NCBI GenBank assembly: GCA_010015675.1
Contig: ML977038.1
Coordinates: 82,012-146,011, forward strand
Reading direction: 5' to 3'
Source of the DNA: Byssothecium circinans
Taxonomy: Eukaryota > Ascomycota > Dothideomycetes > Pleosporales > Massarinaceae
DNA length: 64,000 nt
Under the pieces are notes generated by a model. The model was not told the origin of the DNA and did not search any database. It saw nothing but the letters and a program-made list of their open reading frames with translations. The position numbers were made by a program, and so were the translations under genes. The first letter of the stretch is position 1. The number at the start of each line of letters is the position of its first letter. Positions 22,086-32,543 of this stretch are shown in pieces.

Positions 22086-24810
22086 ATGCCCAAGGACGAC
22101 TCCTCGGCGGCGCGCAAGAAGATGCGGAAGGGGACGCGCAGTTGCTTTGAGTGTATGTTGCCTCATGTCCTTTAGTCGCACCATCCCCCGCAGTCATCCT
22201 TAAGGGCCTTGATTGGATCTATCACGTCTTCGCAATCATCTTCATCTCTTCTTGTTCTCTATTCGTCTTGCTTCAACATGTCACATGCCATCAAACTCGA
22301 TCTGATTGCCGTCAGGTCGTCGTCGCAAGATCAGATGTATATTCCCCAACGATAACCCCGACGTGTGCTCAGAATGCTTCGCGCGAGGGAGCCGATGTAT
22401 CGATCAAGAACATGCAGACCCAGAAGTTGTCGTCGACCACCGGAAGAACCTACGTGAACGGGTCTCACGTCTCGAAGCTCTTGTCGACACTCTACTTGAA
22501 GATAAGACCGAACGAAGTACTTCCGACGCACCATCGATAATGCACAAAACACCAAACGTCATCTCCAAAGATAACTACCCACCTACACCCTTGTCGTCCG
22601 ACGCTTCATCAGCAGTGCTCGGCAATGCACAAAGAGCACAATCAGACAGAGGACATCATGTCCCCATCCTGTCCGTCTTCGAGGCTGCTGTAAATAGATC
22701 CCCCTGCCGTCGCATCCGCACTACTGACAAGCCCCAGCTTAACAACACCGAAGAGCGCCTCAAGGCGCAATTGGAAACGCATCGCCAAGGCTCCACACCT
22801 GTCCCTTTCAACGCGGAAGAAGATCGTTACACCATCAGCTACAGAAATGCAACAGATGTAATGGAAGACTCTTCGCATGCCCAATCTGCAAAGAAAGAAC
22901 GCGCAAAGCAAGCCCTTCTGAGCATGCTACCACCACAGCCTCAGCTTAACAAGGTTTTGAACAACAATAGTGAATGGTGGTTGACGTGGCGTCGTAAGTG
23001 CAGTGGCACGTGTACAACGCAGGATGAGACGCTTTCCCAATTTGCGAATAAGGCACTAGCTGATTCGAACATTGGGGCTATGGGAACAGTGGTGCTTGCC
23101 ATTGGTATCTGCTCTGATGATGAAAAGGAAGTCGAGCGATACATCGAGGCTATCGATCGGTGGGTGCTTGCTGATGATGAGTACGCCGCTACACTCGAGG
23201 GCATGGAGCTCTTAATCCTGCAAGCGAAGTGGTATGCCGATGTTGGTCAACCTCGAAGAGCATGGCTGGCGCACCGGAAAGGCTTGATGTTTGCTCAACT
23301 CATGGTTTGCCTCTCTATAGCTTTTGTTGCACACGATCACACAGCTAACCAACCACAGGGACTTCACCGTAAACGAACAAATTCAGCCGCCCACGAATCA
23401 ATCTGGTGGTCCCTATTTCACGGTGACCGTTTCCTCTCCCTCCTCCTCGGTCTTCCCTATGGTATCAATGACTCGCACTGCGATCTTTCTCTCCCTGGAA
23501 TACCTACCAACGGCCCATTCCTCCCACCTCTAATCTTCATAAACCGCGTCAGTACACTAGCCGGCAAAGTCATCGACCGCAACCAAGGCATGGCTGAGCA
23601 ATCCTTCGCCTGGGCTTTACAGCTCGATCAAGAGCTAGAAGATCTCTACAAACAGCTCGACCCAAACTGGCTTGAGTATTCCGAGCTTCTAGCCGACGTG
23701 GAAGGCAACGCCGCAGAACTCAGAGAGAGAATCATGGCACAGATGATTTATCAGCAGATACGAGTCTACCTGCATCTCCCCTTCATGCTCAAATCCCAAC
23801 TAAACAGCCGTTTCACATACTCCCGCACCGCCTGCCTCGCCGGATCCCGCGAAGTCCTCCGACTCTACCAATCCCTCCGCACAGGCCCCGTGCAACCCCT
23901 CTACGAATGCAAAGCCATCGATTTCATCGGCTTCACATCCGCCGTCCTCATCATGCTCGGCATCTTCAACTTCGGCGCCCCAGCCGTCACCTCCCACTCC
24001 ACGGCCTCGCTCAAGGAAAAGGAAGGAGACATCCGCCTCATCGAAATCTGCATCGACATTTTCCGCCGCGCGTCCTCGGAAAAGGGAGGCAAAGTCGCTA
24101 TGCAAAGCAGCGACGTGCTTGAAAAAATGCTAATGAAGTACCGGCAAGAAACCAACCAGTTCGGGAACGGCGAACAACTCAGCTGCAGCGGTAACGGCCC
24201 CGAGATGATGGAGTTCGTCATCCCGTACTTTGGAACGATTTCCATCCGCAGAGGAGGCAAGGAAGTCGGGCCAGAGGGTCTGCCCGAAAACGTGGCGGCG
24301 AGGAAACTCGCCGCTGCTCGTACAGCGTCGACGTCTTCGAATCGCCAGCGCACCCCCGCTTCAGACACGGCTTCCAATATCGACCTCTTCTCTCAATCGA
24401 CGAACTCGAACCCGGGCTTGACCACCCCTTCCACGGACCCTACATCCAACACTTCGCCCTCGCAAAGCCATGGCCACGCACATGGCCACGCCCACGGCTT
24501 CGGCTTCCAAGACCCGTTTGTATCCTACGAGGGCTTTTATAACTGGGGGAATGTCCTCGATGCGCCGACCACTACGACGAGTAGCACGGGGACGACTACT
24601 GGCGCCCAGATCAACGACGATTCTCTTAGTAATTACCCCTTGCCTACTAATAATTTCTCCTGGCAGAATATGCCTATGGATATCGATCAGGATTGGAGTT
24701 GGTTCTTGAATGACGGCGGTATGGGCGCGGAGGATGGCATTGGTGGGAATGCGGCGCAGCAACTGATTGGGGATTTGTTTCAACGGCAGGGGTTTGTTGG
24801 GTTTGGATAG
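22086..24810 (+). CDS. Zn2Cys6 transcription factor with fungal-specific TF domain
   Basis: Three exons, 22086-22152, 22316-23304 and 23359-24810, give 835 residues. The binuclear cluster is N-terminal: Cys20, 23, 30, 40, 43 and 50 in the pattern CX2CX6CX9CX2CX6C, including CFECRRRKIRC, split by intron 1. A short coiled-coil linker follows (LRERVSRLEALVDTLLE), as in Gal4-type dimerisers. The middle region is a fungal TF domain, with FAQLM joined to GLHRKR across intron 2 and then HESIWWSLFHGDRFLSLLLG. The C-terminus has a GHAHGHAHG repeat and a Gln/Asn/Thr-rich probable activation region. Intron 2 (54 nt) is a multiple of three and has no stop, so the unspliced frame stays open. I chose splicing because it restores the conserved LMGLHR. 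Target genes unknown. Confidence 0.9.
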
Positions 24811-25030
24811 AGGGTGGGTGGGGATAGTGTAGGATAGATTTGTAACGGCCTTGGTGAAGCTCTCGTCGTTTTCTGTGGTTATTTTGGTTGGGTTGTATTG
24901 CGGGTGCGACCGGTGTTCGCTTTTCTTGGGTATATATAGATAGAGTAGGGGATCTCCGCTTTCTGCGAGGAAATGAACATGCCTTTGGGTTTTTACTTTC
25001 ATGGGATAGGCTTGACTAAAATCTGCGCAT

Positions 25031-26181
25031 CTACAAAGTCCAAATGACCACCCTTCCATCAACACCAGTCGAGCTGACCTTGGTGACATTGCCGCCTCGC
25101 TCTTCATACACACGGATCGTATTGATAGTGTTCTGATGCACCGTCTTCAACTTCGTGTCATCCGTGACCTTACCCTTCAAATCCATCTGCCTGAACATAT
25201 TGAGCGCACTTTCCTCGCGCTGATCCTCAATACCAGGACGTCCCTTGCTCTCCAAGCTACCAGCGAGCTGCCAGCCATCCTCGGAACCCTGCAACCTGTA
25301 GGCTTCGCAATTGTACCCCGCAGCGATAATCTCGGATTCGGAGGACCAGAGGAGAGACATGAAGGGGAGAACCTGCGTGCTAAGGCTAACAACTGCTTTC
25401 GGGGGCTGATCAGGCGCGGAGGGGTAGACAACCGTCAGCGTACTATCATGTGCAGCAAACGCCAAGGCATTGCCCGACGGCGAGAATGCAACGCTATGGA
25501 TCCATCCAGCAGTGTTATTCAAAAACTCGCCGCATACGGTGTTGAAAGGCAGTCGTTCCCCCCAAGCAGAAGGCTCGGGCCTCTCATCGACGCCCTTGAC
25601 GAAGGCAGAGAGCACGCGAGCATGCCCGTCAGTGGAACCAGCGGCCAGCAGGACAGAGTTCGAATGCCAGGCCACAGAAGTAATCGTCGATCGGATCGGC
25701 TTCTTGATATGCTTGCTGACCCACCAATTATCCTCTTCTTCAAAGTAGCATACGGGGATCAGGCGGGCGCCGGAACCGACGGCGAATTTGGTCTCCGAGG
25801 GCGCCCAGCGGACGCAGGTTGCTGCCCTGTTGATACGGAGGAGGACGAGGGTGGGTTTCCAGCCCTGCGGTGAGGGCTCCCAGACGTATGCGTTACGGTC
25901 TTTTCGACATTAGCTGCCTGTGCAAGCTCCTGATCGTGGGGTTCGAGTTCGAGCTTACCTTGGGAGCACGTCACAATCTTGCCAGAGTTTGGGGCAATAT
26001 CCACCCCCGTGACGGTCTTGTCGTGACCGGTAAGCTCATCCTTCAGCTGGTACTTTGAGCCGGAGCGCAGGAATAGGTCGATGTTGTTCTCGCGGGCGAC
26101 AGCGAGTGTCCCGCGGTCGGCGGAGAAGGAGTGGTCGGCGATCGGGTGGTGAAAGAGGTGGTTTACTTCGGGAGGGGCCAT
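25031..26181 (-). CDS. Actin-related protein 2/3 complex subunit 1 (ARPC1)
   Basis: Two exons, 25959-26181 and 25031-25899, give 363 residues, close to the usual ARPC1 length. The protein begins PPEVNHLFHHPIADHSFSAD and continues with WD-type repeats: LTGHDKTVTGVDIAP, DRNAYVWEP, AATCVRWAPSETKFAVGSGA and IRSTITSVAWHSNSVLLAAG. GWIHSVAFSPSGNALAFAAH follows, and the end is STGVDGRVVIWTL. ARPC1 is the beta-propeller subunit of the Arp2/3 complex that nucleates branched actin, at endocytic patches in fungi. The acceptor of its single intron is AAG rather than CAG or TAG. Divergent from the mS41 gene. Confidence 0.95.
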
Positions 26182-26485
26182 CTTGGATCGTGTGGGCTAT
26201 AGGAGACTCTCTACTATTGCGGTTGTGTATGTGAGAAATGGGGGTTTGGAGGTGGTGGGGTTGTGGTGACGGTGATGCCGGCCAGTTGGTGCACGGACGG
26301 CGGCCTTGGCACCTCCGAAAAGTTCACCACCACAGATCGACTTCGAGACATGGGCTGACGTTTGGTCTCCAATTCGCGTTTTCATCACGACTGGCGCATC
26401 GTCGTCATTTGCGCTCCATTCCCAGTATGTATGGATAGCAATTACTCAAATCATCTCGATCTTAACAGTACCCTCAGCGGCCACC
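26182..26485. promoter_or_regulatory. Bidirectional promoter region, ARPC1 and mS41
   Basis: Only 304 bp separate the two divergent start codons of housekeeping genes, so a shared promoter is likely. No individual element is assigned. Confidence 0.5.
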
Positions 26486-27208
26486 ATGATACTCCGACGA
26501 CCCCTTCTCAACGCGACCTCGACCGCAGTCTCCGCACCCAAAGTCTGCACCCGCGGCCTCCAGCACTCGATACCACTGCGGCCCGTGCCCAAGCCCATAC
26601 CCTTCATTCCCGACCACGCCGCCTTCCTAAGCGCCATCGGTCGAGGTCTATCCGCACACGCTGCGAAAATCCCCTCTTGGGAAGCCCTCTTCACCCTCTC
26701 AACACACCAATTGAAAGAGCTCGGAGTCGAACCGGCGAGATCGAGGAAATATCTTTTGCAATGGCGCGAGAAGTACCGCAATGGAGAATACGGGATTGGC
26801 GGTGATTGTAAATACGTCCAAGACGGTGTCGCGGAATTGAAGCTCGTGGATGCGCCGGTTGGGAATCATCCGCTGCCGGGGATGCTCGCCCGCTCGGCTA
26901 TGGCGACCGCGACACATGACCCTGGGACGAGGAAGGTGGTGGTGAATATCCCCGCGGACGCTGAGGCGCCGGTTGAGCCATTGGACAGTTTGAAGGGAGT
27001 AGATGGTGTGGTGGTCAAGGGAGCTAAGACGATCAAGGGGAGCTATGTGGAGCCTGTGAAGGGAAGCAATGGGTTGAAGGCGCGGATACGGTTGCAAGAG
27101 GGGATTTGGGAGATTAGGAGAGGGCATAAGGTGGATGGTGGTGAGAGGAGAAAGGCTGAGGTTAGGGCGAAGCGGAGGGCTGCGGAGAATAAGGAGAGGC
27201 AGAGATAG
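26486..27208 (+). CDS. Mitochondrial small ribosomal subunit protein mS41 (IGR motif; Fyv4-like)
   Basis: Intronless, 240 residues. I chose the ATG at 26486 because of its good context (GCCACCATG) and because it gives a mitochondrial-type N-terminus (MILRRPLLNATSTA, Arg-rich, followed by CTRGLQHSIP). The IGR motif region spans about residues 50-105: FLSAIGRGLSAHAAKIPSW, LFTLSTHQLKELGVEPARSR and KYLLQWREKYRNGEYGI. This is the SAM-like fold of mS41. It is a structural component of the mitochondrial small ribosomal subunit. The C-terminal extension is rich in Lys and Arg. Confidence 0.9.
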   Translation: MILRRPLLNATSTAVSAPKVCTRGLQHSIPLRPVPKPIPFIPDHAAFLSAIGRGLSAHAAKIPSWEALFTLSTHQLKELGVEPARSRKYLLQWREKYRNGEYGIGGDCKYVQDGVAELKLVDAPVGNHPLPGMLARSAMATATHDPGTRKVVVNIPADAEAPVEPLDSLKGVDGVVVKGAKTIKGSYVEPVKGSNGLKARIRLQEGIWEIRRGHKVDGGERRKAEVRAKRRAAENKERQR

Positions 27209-27414
27209 GTCAATAGACAGGGTTTTTTGTATCATATGGGCTGTTCGAATAGGAAGTGTACCATAAGCAAGGCAATTGCACCATCACACTTCGCACATTT
27301 CAACGACTGCGTGTCAAATTGACTTGAGTGTCCAATCGAAGCGGAGTGACAGTCGAGGAACCTCTGGAACGACAGACGAAGGAAACACACTGCATAGTAA
27401 GAATCCGCTGCTTC

Positions 27415-28546
27415 TCAACAATGGCATCCGCCCCCCACCTTGGGCGATGCCTCAAACCCGTCAAACCCTCCACTACATCCGCCAATTTCTTGAAGTAAGT
27501 CGGCACCCCTCCCAGATAAACCAAACTCTCCCTTGTTTCCCCCGGAATATTCGCCCCCATATACCTACAACGATAAAGTACGCAGCCAATCTATGTCTCA
27601 CATCCAGTTACGGCGGTGGGGGGATATTTACCATGACCGAGTCTCCGGAAGCAACGACGCATTAGCGATGTCCATACACTGATCTCTCCACTCCCTCTCC
27701 GCCATTTCCGGCACTTCGATGACCTTGGAGCCTTGGCTCTTCAGGCGGTCTAAAACGTCGACGATGAAGTTACACTGGCGTTTGACCCATGTTGGACCGT
27801 TACAGAAAGCGGTTGGGAATTGGGGGCCGTAGATGAAGAACAGGTTGGGAAAGCCGTGAGAATCCATTCCGAGATATGTTTTGACGCCGTCTGTCCAGTA
27901 CTCGAAGAGGGATTTATTCTCACGGCCGCGGATGTTGATTTGAATGAGTCCGCCAGTGACGGCATCATAGCCAGTTGTGCAGACGATGAAATCGAAGCCC
28001 ATCTCCTCTGTGCTTGTATGAATACCCTTCTCGATGATCTCTTCGAGGGGAGTCGCGTTCACATCAGCGGGCTTGACGTATCTTCATTGACGACTTCGAA
28101 GTATACATGCTCAAGAGGGACGCGCTTTGTGCCCCACCAGTACTAGGGCTCTATGGGCGTGAGTTAATCGCGATTGAAGCATCGTTGATTCTCGCTCGTG
28201 TCTTGTTGCACCAGAACTTATACGCTTCGCGGTTGGCCTCTTTATTGAAGAGCAGGTCTTGGTAGTTTCCGAGCCAGAAGCTAAAGTCGGAGGAGTCGCA
28301 GTCGATTTGACCCATTTGACCCATTGGTAGTGCAGTGTTGACGGTTCGTTGGAAGACGGTTAATTGCTTGGCGACTTTGCTCAACTCTTGGACTATCGGA
28401 CTCCGGTAGCTCCTGTTCCGATGACGGCGATCTTCTTGTCTTTGAGATCTTGCTCCTCGTGTGGCTAGTATGAAGGATGGATAAATGGGCCTATTCTGGG
28501 TCGGTGATGTGCTTATAACTCACGAGCTGTAGCGATATCTGAGGTG
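27415..28546 (-). pseudogene. Decayed flavin-dependent (Baeyer-Villiger type) monooxygenase
   Basis: Family segments appear in order but in shifting frames. DLKDKKIAVIGTGATGV is the second Rossmann motif, followed by AKQLTVFQRTVNTALPMG, FSFWLGNYQDLLFNKEA, GTKRVPLEHVYFEV, GFDFIVCTTGYDAVTGG, SHGFPNLFFIYGPQFPTAFC and NIPGETRESLVYLGGVPTYF. Frames are broken after the Rossmann motif (about 28407), near 28151, near 28085 (one base missing) and near the C-terminus. A TAG sits at 28143-28145. Two introns remain recognisable (about 27565-27630 and 28470-28530). The N-terminal FAD-binding half is missing upstream. Intact enzymes oxidise ketones or xenobiotics using NADPH and O2. Confidence 0.85.
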
Positions 28547-30170
28547 GTAAGGGAGGGAAGAAGAGAGAGAGGTAGAAAGTGACACTGTAGTACACCTCAT
28601 CAATGCTGTAATTGTGAGGATCAAAATACTTACCAAATTGTGGTAAGGAGTACTTATTTCGATTCTACCCGCTCGTATTGTCGCACTATCACGTCAATCA
28701 GAATAGTGACGCGCTCCTTCCTTGAGCGCCCCGATGCACTCTCGCTTAGCTTGTTCGAACCGAACTATCCATCAGTGATGCAGGGGCGTGAATGAAAGCA
28801 AGCCGGGGTGGAATCGTTGGTGTAGGTTCTGGTAGGGCGCGTCCGCAAGATCCTTCCGATCGGATGATGTTGATTTTGTCAGATGTGTAAGATTCCTCGC
28901 TCGCTGTTCGAGCTACTGGAACTTGTCCCTGGCCAGGTGGCAGTTGGGCAAGGCCGCCTTGCCATAATAATTCGCGCACGCTAGTATGCAATCCGTTCAT
29001 GTACAGTTGTTTGCCCTGCTGGCAGCGTCTTGGGGGTGACGGTGACAGATGATGGGCGAAAGTGAGGCTTGCGAACCTCCGGAGGTAGTAGTACAAATTG
29101 AGGTGGCAGTGATGTCGTAGTTCGGTCGTGTTAAGGAGATTCAAAGGTTCAAATACGACTTTTGTTCCATCTGAAGTAGGCATGTGTGATTCGAACTCGG
29201 GTTTAGAGCAGCAAGAAGGCATGTATATGCAATTGTGACGAAAGGCGAACTCAACGGCCCGCGCAAACTAAATCTTTCGTATAGAAGCCGCTCAGCCGAA
29301 CGGAGGCAATCGATGTGAGGCTGGCCGTGTCATTGCAAACTGGGAATAAGCATTGCATTTGCGCGGGGCGCAGTCCTTCTAGAAGCCTTCCTCATACGAA
29401 CAGGCGAGGAAATGCCGCAATTCCCACTCCCCTTCCCGTCTTACAAAAGAGAACAGCAATTGTACTGTACCTGTTTGTCGTGATTTGACAGCTCCACCGT
29501 CCCCTGGCCGCGGGGAAGACGGCACTACACGAGCGCCCGCCGGTGAGATGAATATGGAGAGTCGCGCACTGTCCTGCTGACGTTGTACGTCGCACCGGGG
29601 CGCGCACACAGCCTAGCAACAGTGAACAAGCAATCCGGCCAGCACTTTACCAGATCATAATCTGTCATCCAGCGACGACCTGCACGAAACGTGATAAGCC
29701 CGGCGACGACAACTGGGTAATGCGTGCCCTGACGCCCCGAGGCCCCGAGGCAAGGCAGATGTGACCCTTCAGCCGCTCTTCTCCGTCGATTCCCTCCATG
29801 CCAGGGTGATTTTGTATATGTTGCCGTTGTTTTCTGCCTGTGCGACTTTTCGCTACTCCCCTGGGCCTTCTCTTTGGTTCGACATTTTGGCTTCCTATTT
29901 AATGTGACCAGCAGTTGGTGGAGCGCTCTGAGCATTCCATCAAGCCTAGACGCCGTGACGTCCCGTATATCTCCTTCTTGAACCGCACCGCACCCCTAGC
30001 CTGGCCGCCACGACTTAGCAGCTCTATCTCTAGCTCAGGACTCCCATCGAGTACCGCCAGCCGGAGCTAACTGGGAGAGACAATTCATTGAGTAGGTGCG
30101 ACTGGATCAATCGACTATCGACTATCCATCGCTGACTTCCATTAGCGCACAACCACATCAAGCCTCCGTC
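28547..30170. other. Intergenic (1.6 kb), probably decayed sequence
   Basis: Lies between the truncated monooxygenase and the second Zn2Cys6 gene. The missing 5' half of the monooxygenase would be expected at the left end, but I cannot find its GxGxxG motif. A 158-codon minus-strand frame at 28746-29222 has no recognisable content. No RNA gene seen. Confidence 0.45.
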
Positions 30171-32543
30171 ATGACCACCGACCTTAGGACGAGGTCTGCC
30201 CTCACTGAGGGCCTCTCGGCGGGAGGCAAGTGGGAAGATCTGGTTGCGTGGGATGGGGAGGACTTGCAAGATTCATTCTTCAACGACTTCAATTTCACCG
30301 GTATGGAACAAGAGGTGGACCTCACATCTGGACGACTCCAAGCGCCAGCGCACATCACATTCAATCAACTTCATGCCCCATTGTCGGCAACATCCTTCGT
30401 CGAAGGCCCACTATCCGATTATGCTGTCTCCGCGCCACCGTCAATCAATGAAGGAGGCCCTTCGTCACTTGATCATGGCAAGTCCTGGCTGAGTGCGTCT
30501 CCTTCGTACACAACGACTGCAACGTCGCCATTTGTTGGTAAAGACGGACCGCTACTCTCTAGCTCTTTTGATGCCTGCGAGGATACACTTTCTCCTTTCC
30601 GAACTTTCACTGCGTCGCCATTGTTCGATGCACAGAGCTTCGGCTCCTCCAGTTCTTACCATACCGCGGCGGCTCCCGCTATATTCAACCCGTACCTTAC
30701 TGGTTCACTACATTCTTTCAGTGGCCTAGACGTCTCTGCATCCCAAGAATTCTCCAACGTCGGCACTTGGGGGGAACCATCACCGCAAGGTCAGGGCTTC
30801 CAAGACGATTTCTTCACCAGCCAGGGCATTGAGACCATTCCAGAGGTCGATCACGAGGGCGCAATGCCTATCCCTATCCCACAACGAGGCTCACAGAGCT
30901 TTAGCAACACATTCTCGCCCCACCCATGGGGTGCAACATCACAGGAACAGCAACCACTACCAACATCCGAGCAAACACGTCCTCGCGCCATCGAAATTCC
31001 TCGGTCTCAAACTCAGAGACCACCGCCGCTTCTCTCTGTATCTCCCGAAACACGCCGGTTGCCTCGAAGCGTTCTTCTCTCCAGAAGCGCGTCCTCCAAG
31101 AGTGAGCCTCGTCGAAGCAGAAAGGGCACGCCGTCCCCAACAACCAACGAGTTGGGATGGGTCTCTTACCAGCCACACGCCCAAACTCACAGGCTAGTGC
31201 CATCGACGGACGGCAGTCGTGGGCGACGTTCACGAGGAAGAGTTGGGCCTATGACTCTTGAGCAACGCAGTCACGCGGCTCTCATGCGAAGAGCGGGCTC
31301 CTGTTACAACTGCCGTAAGCGCAAAGAGCGTTGTGACCCAGGCATTCCTTGTCAGGCATGCCTTGATTACTACAAAGCGGACCTGACCCATCAGCCGTGC
31401 AGAGACATACGCATCGCTGACCTCCACTCTGCGTTCCTTTCCGAGCGTCTTGGTTGGCATCCCACCGACCGCTCGATCAATTCCTTCCTAGAACCTCACG
31501 GCTACCACATCTCCACCGACTTCGCGTACCGCATTGGACTGAACTTTGGTTTCGGGCCCAGGCTTCAACTCCCCGTGCACGCGATAGAAGTTTTCAACAG
31601 TGAGGCCCCTCTGTGTCACGACCACATCATCTATTCTTGGCCACCGAGTGCGACTTGTTTCCAAAAACATACACACGCGGTCCTCCCCGCGGTGCTCACG
31701 CCAGAAGCGAAGTTCAATCTCCAGACGACTTTGGATGACCACCTCGCGCTCCTAGTGCAACAGCACTTCCAATTCTTCCCCCTATACTGCTCACCTCTCC
31801 GTATCCTTCGCGACATCTACATCCTATACCGCACCCTCTCCTCCAGAACAGCATCCTCGCGCCTCCTCCTCCAAGCACTCAAGCTCCTAGTCCTCGTCCA
31901 CATCGGAGGTGACATCACCCTCTCGACCACCAGCACCGATACCGACCTCGAACATCTCATCGGTGACACAATGTCCCTACCTGAACCAGTCACACCCACG
32001 CCCTGCTTCATCCGCTCCCAATTTGGCGCCATCATGCCGACGCTAGCTGCTCGACTCATGAAAGAAGTCCTCTCATCCCTCGAGCACCTTTTCCTCAACC
32101 GAGAACCGCACGAATGGCCCATCGCCCTCGCAACCCTCCTCGTCGTTCTCATCACCGTTGAATCAATCCAGTACCACGCTGCCAAACTACCTTACCATCA
32201 GTCGTACGATGCCGGCCCATCACAATCGCGGCAGGAGAATGATAGCAAGGGCGATGACGAGGAGGTGAAGAAGCTTCTTGCTTTTTACTCAGCGTGCTTC
32301 TCGAGTTGTCATGCGAGGCTGAAGCCGGATTGGAAGGGCGATGCTGCGCAGTCGAGGGGTATGGGTGGTGCGGGGATCTCGCCTGAAGATAAGTTTGTGG
32401 ATAATGTTAGGGAGGCTATTGTGAGAGCGGAGGATGAGCAGGGTGGGTATTTGGTAAAGAAAGCTGACGGGGAGAGGGTTGGGGATGATATGGCTTTCTT
32501 TTTCGATCGGCTTGCGGCGAGGGTTTTGGTGCTGAGGACTTGA
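30171..32543 (+). CDS. Zn2Cys6 transcription factor with a central zinc cluster
   Basis: Intronless, 790 residues from the first ATG. In-frame codons upstream lack an ATG. The cluster is central rather than N-terminal, from about residue 378 (CYNCRKRKERC, then CQACLDYY and a distant HQPC), with spacing CX2CX6CX5CX2CX12C. The last loop is longer than usual, like some central-cluster regulators of secondary or developmental functions. The N-terminal half is Ser/Thr/Pro/Gln-rich and acidic around DLVAWDGEDLQDSFFNDF, resembling an activation domain. The C-terminal half is helical and Leu-rich (LLLQALKLLVLVHIG, WPIALATLLVVLITVESIQY). Targets cannot be inferred; the neighbours are not an obvious cluster. 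Confidence 0.85.
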   Translation: MTTDLRTRSALTEGLSAGGKWEDLVAWDGEDLQDSFFNDFNFTGMEQEVDLTSGRLQAPAHITFNQLHAPLSATSFVEGPLSDYAVSAPPSINEGGPSSLDHGKSWLSASPSYTTTATSPFVGKDGPLLSSSFDACEDTLSPFRTFTASPLFDAQSFGSSSSYHTAAAPAIFNPYLTGSLHSFSGLDVSASQEFSNVGTWGEPSPQGQGFQDDFFTSQGIETIPEVDHEGAMPIPIPQRGSQSFSNTFSPHPWGATSQEQQPLPTSEQTRPRAIEIPRSQTQRPPPLLSVSPETRRLPRSVLLSRSASSKSEPRRSRKGTPSPTTNELGWVSYQPHAQTHRLVPSTDGSRGRRSRGRVGPMTLEQRSHAALMRRAGSCYNCRKRKERCDPGIPCQACLDYYKADLTHQPCRDIRIADLHSAFLSERLGWHPTDRSINSFLEPHGYHISTDFAYRIGLNFGFGPRLQLPVHAIEVFNSEAPLCHDHIIYSWPPSATCFQKHTHAVLPAVLTPEAKFNLQTTLDDHLALLVQQHFQFFPLYCSPLRILRDIYILYRTLSSRTASSRLLLQALKLLVLVHIGGDITLSTTSTDTDLEHLIGDTMSLPEPVTPTPCFIRSQFGAIMPTLAARLMKEVLSSLEHLFLNREPHEWPIALATLLVVLITVESIQYHAAKLPYHQSYDAGPSQSRQENDSKGDDEEVKKLLAFYSACFSSCHARLKPDWKGDAAQSRGMGGAGISPEDKFVDNVREAIVRAEDEQGGYLVKKADGERVGDDMAFFFDRLAARVLVLRT

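Noticed and set aside
24361..25113. 250-codon minus-strand frame over the 3' end of the first Zn2Cys6 gene
   Set aside because: It is the antisense shadow of the regulator's C-terminus; no independent motif.
28746..29222. 158-codon minus-strand frame upstream of the second Zn2Cys6 gene
   Set aside because: No recognisable motif, many His/Ser/Pro codons typical of random frames, and no plausible intron structure.
29165..29225. Minus-strand sequence with a T-loop-like GAGTTCGAATC, possible tRNA
   Set aside because: The putative T-stem does not pair beyond two of five positions and no matching acceptor or anticodon arm is present.
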